Shown here: piece after piece, positions 1-5,976 of the stretch
Numbering within the stretch: position 1 is the first letter of the stretch
Layout of the letters: each line of letters opens with the position of its first letter
Origin: CAZXFG01 sp964640515
Lineage (GTDB): Bacteria > Patescibacteriota > Patescibacteriia > Magasanikbacterales > GWA2-37-8
DNA length: 13,057 bases
Direction: 5' to 3'
Assembly (NCBI GenBank): GCA_964640515.1
Contig: CAZXFG010000022.1
Span: forward strand, 1 to 13,057
The notes under the pieces: generated by a model
The model's database searches: none
What the model was told of the DNA's origin: nothing
The model's input: only the letters and a program-made list of their open reading frames with translations
Translations under genes and position numbers: made by a program

Positions 1-1068
<1,068 letters not shown>

Positions 1069-1139
1069 ACGAAAACACTAAGATGTGCTTCTGTTGTTAC
1101 TTACCCTATTTTTTTGCTTGTTGATTCTCTCTTGTTCTC

Positions 1140-1155
1140 AATTGTCAAAGTTCTT
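1140..1155 (-). promoter_or_regulatory. boxA-like rRNA antitermination element upstream of 23S
   Basis: The minus strand reads AAGAACTTTGACAATT, resembling the boxA element (consensus near TGCTCTTTAACA) found in rRNA leaders and in 16S-23S spacers shortly before 23S. It lies about 75 nt upstream of the 23S 5' end. TTGACA within it is not followed by a recognisable -10 box at proper spacing, so I favour boxA over a promoter. Confidence 0.5.
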
Positions 1156-1181
1156 TCTTATCTTTTCTTTCGTCGTCTGAC

Positions 1182-1232
1182 ATTCCGATCACAGTGGAAA
1201 ATCTTTTTCCAGATCCTCTCTTTAACCGGAAT
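1182..1232 (-). other. Hairpin in 23S upstream region
   Basis: An outer inverted repeat ATTCCG/CGGAAT (1182-1187 with 1227-1232) encloses a perfect 7-bp stem TGGAAAA/TTTTCCA (1195-1211, loop of 3 nt). It sits between the terminator-like hairpin at 1250-1271 and the boxA-like element. It may be a processing or antitermination structure of the rRNA precursor; the role is inferred. Confidence 0.4.
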
Positions 1233-1249
1233 GTTTTGGGGAGCGAATT

Positions 1250-1271
1250 AAAAAGAACCGCTGGCAAGCGG
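1250..1271 (-). terminator. Terminator-like hairpin between the promoter and 23S
   Basis: On the minus strand CCGCT-TGCC-AGCGG (1271-1258) is a perfect 5-bp GC-rich hairpin followed directly by TTCTTTTT (1257-1250), the form of an intrinsic terminator. Its left arm is also complementary over 7 bp to 1306-1312, forming a competing hairpin. It either ends a short RNA started at the 1474-1501 promoter or acts as an attenuator before 23S. Confidence 0.5.
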
Positions 1272-1302
1272 CCCCATAATAATTCAGAAGAATTATCTGA
1301 AC

Positions 1303-1416
1303 TTACCGCTTGGATGAACTGAGTATGAATTTAATATCCTGGTAAACATCGTTTGATATTAATCTACCCAGAGGTCCAAGCGATACATTAAGTGTATCTA
1401 AAATCTTGATGGACAT
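1303..1416 (-). CDS. Possible 37-codon leader peptide ORF upstream of 23S
   Basis: An ATG at 1416-1414 (minus) opens 37 codons ending in TAA at 1305-1303. A purine-rich GGCAAGGCGG lies just upstream of the ATG and could serve as a weak Shine-Dalgarno. The peptide begins MSIKILDTLNVSLG and ends ILSSSKR, with no recognised domain. Its stop falls immediately after the hairpin arm 1306-1312, so a ribosome finishing this ORF would cover that arm and change which downstream hairpin forms. An ORF of this length can arise by chance in such a region, so coding status is uncertain; position and stop placement are the only arguments for it. Confidence 0.25.
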   Translation of the reverse strand: MSIKILDTLNVSLGPLGRLISNDVYQDIKFILSSSKR

Positions 1417-1473
1417 GGTCCGCCTTGCCTTCCCGCTTTGGGTGGATGCGGATGTTTTTGTAACGCAAAACAC

Positions 1474-1501
1474 AGTATACCATTTCTAAAAAATCTGTCA
1501 A
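1474..1501 (-). promoter_or_regulatory. Strong sigma70-type promoter upstream of 23S
   Basis: The minus strand has a perfect -35 TTGACA (1501-1496), a 16-bp spacer and -10 TATACT (1479-1474). It is the best promoter match in the window and faces the 23S gene, about 400 nt upstream of it and only about 30 nt beyond the transaldolase stop codon. The predicted start is near 1467. No other rRNA or coding gene lies between it and 23S apart from the structured RNA. Confidence 0.75.
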
Positions 1502-1531
1502 GACCCTTCCCAAACCACTTTCCCACAGCCA

Positions 1532-2176
1532 TTATCCGGGTATCTTTCCCCAATCGGCCTGAAATTTTTTAATCCCGGCGTCAGTCAGAGGATGCTTGGT
1601 CATCTGTTCCAAAATCTTGAAAGGAATGGTCGCGACATGAGCTCCCAGCAAAGCGGCTTTAGATACGGTCAAAGGGCTGCGGATAGAAGCCACGATTATT
1701 TGCGAGGAGAACCCGTAATTTTTAATAATCCGCGCCGACTCTTCAATCATCTTTAATCCATCCTCGCCCGCGTCATCCAAACGACCGACAAACGGACTGA
1801 TATAACCGGCTCCGGCTTTGGCCGCGCACAAAACTTGATTAGCGGAAAAAACCAAAGTCATATTAGTCGTGATGCCTTCGCTTTCCAAAATTTTAACCGC
1901 CTTCAAGCCCTCGACGGTGCAGGGAATTTTTATAATCACATTTTTATGCCAAGCGGACAACTCACGCCCCTCGGCTACCATCTTCTCGGCTTCCGAACCC
2001 ATGGCCTCGGCTGACACCGGGCCCGACACCAACGCGCAGATTTCCAGCACGGTTTGCTTAAAATCCCGCCCCTCTTTGGCTATGAGCGATGGGTTGGTGG
2101 TTACACCATCCACCATGCCCCAAGCCGCGGCTCGGCGCACTTCCTCCACATTGGCGGTATCAAGAAAAAATTTCAT
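1532..2176 (-). CDS. tal: Transaldolase, TalC/FSA-like small type
   Basis: A 214-residue protein of the short transaldolase/fructose-6-phosphate aldolase family, which moves a dihydroxyacetone unit between sugar phosphates in the non-oxidative pentose phosphate pathway (cytosol). Visible motifs are LDTANVEEV (5-13), GVTTNPSLIAKEG (24-36), the Schiff-base lysine K83 in IIKIP, TLVFSANQ (107-114), SPFVGRLDD (127-135) and a conserved C-terminal segment. Where E. coli fructose-6-phosphate aldolase has Tyr131 (APYVNR), this protein has Phe129 (SPFVGR), the state typical of true transaldolases. Length is normal for the family. No clear Shine-Dalgarno precedes the ATG; a candidate promoter lies about 40 nt upstream. 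It stands alone, divergent from the polyamine operon, and its 3' end abuts the 23S promoter. Confidence 0.95.
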   Translation of the reverse strand: MKFFLDTANVEEVRRAAAWGMVDGVTTNPSLIAKEGRDFKQTVLEICALVSGPVSAEAMGSEAEKMVAEGRELSAWHKNVIIKIPCTVEGLKAVKILESEGITTNMTLVFSANQVLCAAKAGAGYISPFVGRLDDAGEDGLKMIEESARIIKNYGFSSQIIVASIRSPLTVSKAALLGAHVATIPFKILEQMTKHPLTDAGIKKFQADWGKIPG

Positions 2177-2215
2177 ACGCGTTGCTTTAAAAAATAAAAA
2201 GGATTCACAAAAATG

Positions 2216-2244
2216 ATTCTACCTTAATCCGCGCTAAAAATCAA
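2216..2244 (-). promoter_or_regulatory. Candidate promoter for transaldolase
   Basis: The minus strand has TTGATT (2244-2239), a 17-bp spacer and TAGAAT (2221-2216). The predicted start, near 2209, gives a leader of about 33 nt before the ATG at 2176. It is a plausible but not perfect sigma70-type match. Confidence 0.45.
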
Positions 2245-2300
2245 CATCTTCCTCCAAACGCCCAAATGTGAATAACTCACTCGAAAAAACCAAAAATCCC

Positions 2301-2328
2301 TTTACAAACTGCGCAGAAGTAGTAAAAT
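2301..2328 (+). promoter_or_regulatory. Candidate promoter for the polyamine operon
   Basis: The plus strand has TTTACA (2301-2306), a 16-bp spacer and TAAAAT (2323-2328). The predicted start near 2335 leaves about 22 nt before the ATG at 2357, with no Shine-Dalgarno. It is divergent from, and separate from, the transaldolase promoter. Confidence 0.45.
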
Positions 2329-2356
2329 AGTGGGCATAATTTAATTCAAACCATCT

Positions 2357-3730
2357 ATGGCCAAAAAGAAAAATCTGGATAAATTTTGGAAGCTCGGCAG
2401 TAAATATTTCAACACGCATTATTTTGACATCAATAATAACAATTGTCTGGTGGTGCAGGAGGGGAATTATCAGTACGACATAAAAAAAATCGTAGAAAAA
2501 TTCGGCACGCCGGCGGAGATAGTTTTTCCTTTTGTCCTGCAAGAACGCATGGATGACCTGATCAATCTATTCTATTCATACATAAAAATTTATCGCTATC
2601 CCTCCAAATTCTTTTACCACTACCCCATGAAAGTGAATCAGAACAGAGAGTTCGTCCTGGAACTGGTGGCTAACGGCGCCAACCTGGAAACCGGCTCGGC
2701 CAACGAATTAAAGCTGGTCAAAAAAATGTGGGAGAGCGGCGGTTTAAGCAAAAAAATCCGCGTTGTCTGCAATGGCCCAAAGACCACGGAATACCTAAAT
2801 TTGATTTCCGAACTCAAAAGCAAAGATTTGGATATTATTCCCATTATTGAAGACATGAACGAATATGAATATTTACGGAAATACCGCGGCAGCGTAGGCA
2901 TTCGTCTGGATGTGGACGCAAATGTAAATTCGCATTGGAATAAAGAAATAAACCGTTTCGGACTGTCTGAAAAAGAACTAAAACGCCTGGGTAAAATAAA
3001 AAATCTCAAAATACTGCACTATCACATCGGATCGCAGATTGAATTTTTAAAAGATATCCTGGTGCCTCTGCGTCGAGCCATGGAAGTTTACGCCCAACTG
3101 AAAATAATCAATCCTTCTTTAGATACCATTGACATCGGTGGCGGCATGCCCATCCCCTACGACCGAAAAATGCGCTACAGCGTGGATAGCGTAATTGAAA
3201 ATATCGTAAAATTTTTAGATGAGTTCAGTGAAAAAAATAAAATCAATCCGCCGAACATCGTTTGTGAATGGGGCCGTTATATCGTCGCTCCGGCACAAAT
3301 CACCGTCTATAAAGTAATAGCGGAAAAAGATATAGAGGAAAATAAAAAACGCAAATGGTATGTGGTGGACGGTTCATTCATGAACGACCTTCTGGACACC
3401 TGGGCCCTGCACCAGAAATGGCATGTGGTGCCGGTCAACCACATGGATTCCAAAAAACGCACTCCAAGCTGGCTCGCGGGCATGACCTGCGACTCGGACG
3501 ACAAATATACCGGCCAGGGCAGTTATGTGCTCTTACCGCGCCTAAGCGCTCTGCCGGCGGGAGAAGAACTATATTTGGCGATACTTGATTCCGGCGCCTA
3601 CCAGGACGCGCTGGCTTCTCACCACTGTCTTTTATCTTCCCCGATTAAATTATTGGCCCAAAACGGCGATGTGAAAGTCATTCGCAAGAGGGAAACTGTT
3701 GATGATGTGGCCAAATTGTTCGGCTGGTAA
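2357..3730 (+). CDS. speA: Arginine decarboxylase, short SpeA-type (fold III, PLP)
   Basis: Predicted to decarboxylate L-arginine to agmatine with pyridoxal phosphate. SpeA-like motifs appear in order: HYPMKVNQNRE (88-98), with K92 as the PLP lysine; NLETGSANEL (109-118); VVCNGPKTTEYL (137-148); RFGLSEKEL (200-208); LHYHIGSQ (220-227); DIGGGMP (259-265) for phosphate binding; CEWGRYIVAPAQ (303-314); and TCDSDD (377-382), with the second active-site cysteine C378. At 457 residues it is far shorter than E. coli SpeA (about 658), so it appears to lack the inserted and C-terminal helical parts. The CDSDD motif and the linked agmatinase favour arginine over ornithine or diaminopimelate as substrate. 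First gene of a tightly packed three-gene operon, with 15 nt to the next. Confidence 0.82.
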   Translation: MAKKKNLDKFWKLGSKYFNTHYFDINNNNCLVVQEGNYQYDIKKIVEKFGTPAEIVFPFVLQERMDDLINLFYSYIKIYRYPSKFFYHYPMKVNQNREFVLELVANGANLETGSANELKLVKKMWESGGLSKKIRVVCNGPKTTEYLNLISELKSKDLDIIPIIEDMNEYEYLRKYRGSVGIRLDVDANVNSHWNKEINRFGLSEKELKRLGKIKNLKILHYHIGSQIEFLKDILVPLRRAMEVYAQLKIINPSLDTIDIGGGMPIPYDRKMRYSVDSVIENIVKFLDEFSEKNKINPPNIVCEWGRYIVAPAQITVYKVIAEKDIEENKKRKWYVVDGSFMNDLLDTWALHQKWHVVPVNHMDSKKRTPSWLAGMTCDSDDKYTGQGSYVLLPRLSALPAGEELYLAILDSGAYQDALASHHCLLSSPIKLLAQNGDVKVIRKRETVDDVAKLFGW

Positions 3731-3745
3731 ACATTAAATAAAAAT

Positions 3746-4600
3746 ATGCTTCACAAAAACGCTTTTGGTTTAGATAAAAAATATTCCGACTATCGGAATT
3801 CAAAAGTGGTCATTCTGCCCATCCCTTTTGATTTTACCAGTTCATGGGGAAAAGGGGCGGACAAAGGACCTGAAGCCATAATTGACGCCTCCGGACAGGT
3901 GGAGCTATACGACATTGAGACGCGAACCGAACCCTATGTCAACGGAATTTTTACGGCTGACCCGATCAAGAAAAAAACATCCGAAACAATGATTAAAGCG
4001 GGCTATGAATCGGTAAAAAAATTCCTGGCAGACGGCAAATTCATAGTTACTCTGGGCGGAGAACACTCCATTTCGCAAGGGCCCATCCAAGCTTACGCCG
4101 AAAAATTTAACAACCTTAGCGTCTTACATCTTGACGCGCACTCCGACCGCCGAGATAATTATGAAAAAAATAAATTCAGCCACGCTTGCGTTATGGCCCG
4201 CGCGGAGGAAATAGTAAAAAATGTGGTATCGGTCGGCGTCAGGAGCTTGGACTCTTCCGAGTTGCCAAAATTAAAAAAAGGCAAAATATTTTTTGCGGAA
4301 AATTTAATGGATTCCGACGCCTGGATGGACAAAGCGGTGAATGAGCTTTCCGAACAAGTATATGTAACAATAGATTTGGATGTTTTTGACCCAAGCATCA
4401 TACCTTCAACCGGCACTCCGGAACCGGGAGGGATGGAGTGGTACCAAATATTAAAACTTTTAAAGCTCGCGTCCGCCAAAAAAGAAATCGTCGGATGTGA
4501 TGTCGTGGAATTGGCGCCCGATAAACATGAGAAATCATCCGATTTTGCCGCCGCTAAATTAATCTACAAAATATTAAGCTATAAATTCGGCAAAAAATAA
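3746..4600 (+). CDS. speB: Agmatinase (ureohydrolase family)
   Basis: Predicted to hydrolyse agmatine to putrescine and urea using two Mn ions. All metal ligands are visible: H107 in GGEHS, D130, H132 and D134 in LDAHSDRRD, and D210 and D212 in TIDLDVFDP. The agmatinase-type SHACVMAR (145-152) and TGTPEPGGM (222-230) are also present. The 284-residue length is normal for the family. It sits directly after the arginine decarboxylase, supporting agmatine rather than arginine or formiminoglutamate as substrate. Spacing is 15 nt on each side and no Shine-Dalgarno is evident. The start fits the usual N-terminus leading into ILPIPFDFTSSWGKG. Confidence 0.93.
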   Translation: MLHKNAFGLDKKYSDYRNSKVVILPIPFDFTSSWGKGADKGPEAIIDASGQVELYDIETRTEPYVNGIFTADPIKKKTSETMIKAGYESVKKFLADGKFIVTLGGEHSISQGPIQAYAEKFNNLSVLHLDAHSDRRDNYEKNKFSHACVMARAEEIVKNVVSVGVRSLDSSELPKLKKGKIFFAENLMDSDAWMDKAVNELSEQVYVTIDLDVFDPSIIPSTGTPEPGGMEWYQILKLLKLASAKKEIVGCDVVELAPDKHEKSSDFAAAKLIYKILSYKFGKK

Positions 4601-4615
4601 ATTAACAATTGTTTT

Positions 4616-5728
4616 ATGGCGAAAAAGACTAAATTCCAACAACTTTCCCCGGGACTGAAAAAACTTATCGTTGAAGAAAAAGACATGAAGAAAACGATTA
4701 AAACCGGCGCTTTAAGCTCTCATGTGCGGGAATCTCCCAACCCGGTATCAACCTACGCCGAGCGCACCTTGAATCATTGCAACGGCGGCGCTACCATGCA
4801 ATCGGCGCTATGGCTTAAAAAACACTTGGATAATGGCGGTAAATTGGTAATAACTTTAGCCGGCGCTTTAAGCTCTTTCCAAGTGGGCACCATGCTGGCT
4901 GAATTAATCAAACAGGGAAAAGTGCATCTGGTATCGGCCACGGGCGCCAACCATGAAGAATCATACTACAGATATATAGCTCATTCCCATTACGCCTATA
5001 TTCCCCGCTACACCGAATTGACCCCCGAACAAGAAGCGGAACTGCGCGACACGGGTCTGCGCCGCATTACCGATACTTTTCTGCCGGAAGATGAAAGCGT
5101 CCGCATTATGGAACCGCATCTGCTAAAAATGTGGAAAGACGCTGAAGCCAAAGGAGAGCGCTATTTTCCGCACGAATATTTCCGCCGTTTATTCGCGGAA
5201 AAACTGATCGCGCCGGACTCGCAAGCTAATCCGGCTGACTGCTGGGCGTTAGCGGCTTATGAAAAAAATATCCCCATTGTCATTCCCGGGTTTGAAGATT
5301 CCACGATGGGCAACATCTTCTCCAGCTACACATACCGCGGGCCACATAAGAAAAAAAGCGACGCGGTTGTGAATCCTATTGTGATGAAAACGGGATTGGA
5401 GTACTTCCACTTGATGTATGATTGGTATATGAAAGAAAGCAAAGACGCTTCCATCGCTTTCTTACAATTAGGCGGCGGCATCTCGGCTGACTTTCCCATC
5501 TGTGTCGTACCTTCATTAAAACACGATTTGCGCGTGCCAAAAATCAGGGATTGGGCCGGATTTATTGAGATTGGATCCTCTCCCATGTCCTATGGCTCTT
5601 ATTCCGGCGCCGGCGGGAAAGAAAAAATCACCTGGGATAAACTTTCCACCAAAAGCTACTATCAAATAATTCAAAGCGATGTAACCGTATCTTTCCCCTG
5701 GATTGCGGCTGTTCTATTGGAACTTTAA
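4616..5728 (+). CDS. Deoxyhypusine synthase-like protein, probable homospermidine synthase
   Basis: A 370-residue member of the deoxyhypusine synthase family (NAD-dependent aminobutyl transfer). Family features are LAGALSSFQVG (81-91), the nucleotide-binding segment SATGANHEES (107-116), LGGGIS (285-290), K302-H303 matching the human K287-H288 region, and WDKL with K342 aligning to human catalytic K329 (WGKI), followed by a conserved end VSFPWIAAVLL. Bacteria lack eIF5A, the eukaryotic/archaeal protein substrate, so the aminobutyl acceptor is more likely a free polyamine. With arginine decarboxylase and agmatinase just upstream making putrescine, I infer sym-homospermidine (or a related polyamine) as product. 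Third gene of the operon, 15 nt after agmatinase, followed by a terminator. An in-frame Met24 is an alternative start. Confidence 0.82.
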   Translation: MAKKTKFQQLSPGLKKLIVEEKDMKKTIKTGALSSHVRESPNPVSTYAERTLNHCNGGATMQSALWLKKHLDNGGKLVITLAGALSSFQVGTMLAELIKQGKVHLVSATGANHEESYYRYIAHSHYAYIPRYTELTPEQEAELRDTGLRRITDTFLPEDESVRIMEPHLLKMWKDAEAKGERYFPHEYFRRLFAEKLIAPDSQANPADCWALAAYEKNIPIVIPGFEDSTMGNIFSSYTYRGPHKKKSDAVVNPIVMKTGLEYFHLMYDWYMKESKDASIAFLQLGGGISADFPICVVPSLKHDLRVPKIRDWAGFIEIGSSPMSYGSYSGAGGKEKITWDKLSTKSYYQIIQSDVTVSFPWIAAVLLEL

Positions 5729-5739
5729 ACTGAAAAAAC

Positions 5740-5774
5740 AAAAAGCGCCCCAACAAACATTGGAACGCTTTTTT
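5740..5774. terminator. Bidirectional terminator between polyamine operon and tRNA-Leu
   Basis: AAAAAGCG (5740-5747) pairs with CGCTTTTT, and CCAA (5750-5753) pairs with TTGG (5760-5763), with a 2x2 internal loop. A and T runs on both sides give a U-tract in either direction. It separates the plus-strand polyamine operon from the minus-strand tRNA-Leu. Confidence 0.7.
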
Positions 5775-5778
5775 AATT

Positions 5779-5865
5779 TGGTGCCGGGGACAGGACTTGA
5801 ACCTGCACGAGATTGCTCTCAGCAGCTTCTAAGGCTGCATTGTCTACCAATTTCAACACCCCGGC
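5779..5865 (-). tRNA. tRNA-Leu (anticodon UAG), CCA encoded
   Basis: Minus-strand class II tRNA. The acceptor stem is GCCGGGG/CCCCGGC with discriminator A (5782). The anticodon stem is GCAGC/GCTGC with loop CTTAGAA, so the anticodon is TAG (5831-5829). A long variable arm (TGAG...CTCG) is typical of leucine, and the T loop is TTCAAGT. The CCA end is encoded at 5781-5779, unlike the two plus-strand tRNAs of this window. Confidence 0.95.
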
Positions 5866-5876
5866 AAATTAACCGT

Positions 5877-5905
5877 ATTTAACCATAAAATAGATAAAAA
5901 ATCAA
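5877..5905 (-). promoter_or_regulatory. Candidate promoter for tRNA-Leu
   Basis: The minus strand has TTGATT (5905-5900), a 17-bp spacer and TTAAAT (5882-5877). The start would be near 5870, just ahead of the tRNA 5' end at 5865. The -35 box lies inside the stem and U-tract of the pnp terminator. Confidence 0.4.
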
Positions 5906-5927
5906 TCCGCCTTGGGTGGATTGATTT
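5893..5927 (-). terminator. Intrinsic terminator of the rpsO-NYN-pnp operon
   Basis: A perfect 10-bp inverted repeat AAATCAATCC/GGATTGATTT (5899-5908 with 5918-5927). On the minus strand it is followed by a run of T, and it lies about 50 nt after the pnp stop codon. Confidence 0.75.
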
Positions 5928-5936
5928 AAATATTAC

Positions 5937-5969
5937 AGATTGCTTCGTCATTACATTTCTCGCAATGAC
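5937..5969 (+). repeat. Small palindromic intergenic repeat, copy 1
   Basis: AGATTGCTTCGTC...CGCAATGAC. Terminal ATTGC/GCAAT arms (5939-5943, 5962-5966) and an internal GTCATT/AATGAC pair allow alternative hairpins. The same ATTGC-N-CGTC-11 nt-GCAAT layout and spacing recurs at 12965-12995 in the opposite orientation. It lies between the pnp stop and the terminator. Confidence 0.6.
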
Positions 5970-5976
5970 AGGGTTT

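Larger units (their letters stand above)
1250..1467 (-). ncRNA. Structured leader of 23S or independent ~220-nt RNA
   Basis: Transcription from the promoter at 1474-1501 would start near 1467. The RNA then has, in order: a stem pairing 1411-1414 and flanks with 1374-1380, capped by GATACA/TGTATC (1382-1398); an 8-bp stem TTAATATC/GATATTAA (1331-1362); a long hairpin CAAGCGG/CCGCTTG (1306-1312 with 1265-1271) containing a 7-bp inner stem with a TTCT loop (1279-1296); and a terminator-like hairpin (1258-1271) followed by a U-rich run. Arms are shared: 1375-1382 can pair 8 bp with 1307-1314, which pairs with 1265-1271, which pairs with 1258-1262. It does not match the conserved motifs of tmRNA, RNase P, SRP, 6S, T-box or the common riboswitches I know. 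Confidence 0.5.

Noticed and set aside
1250..1467. tmRNA, RNase P RNA, SRP RNA, 6S RNA or T-box upstream of 23S
   Set aside because: Conserved motifs of these families were looked for and not seen; the ends do not pair as in 6S RNA.
2234..2542. Minus-strand frame of 102 codons over the start of arginine decarboxylase
   Set aside because: Antisense shadow of a well-supported gene; no start signal or recognisable domain.
4616..5728. True deoxyhypusine synthase acting on eIF5A
   Set aside because: The genome is bacterial and eIF5A is absent from bacteria; polyamine neighbours favour a small-molecule acceptor.
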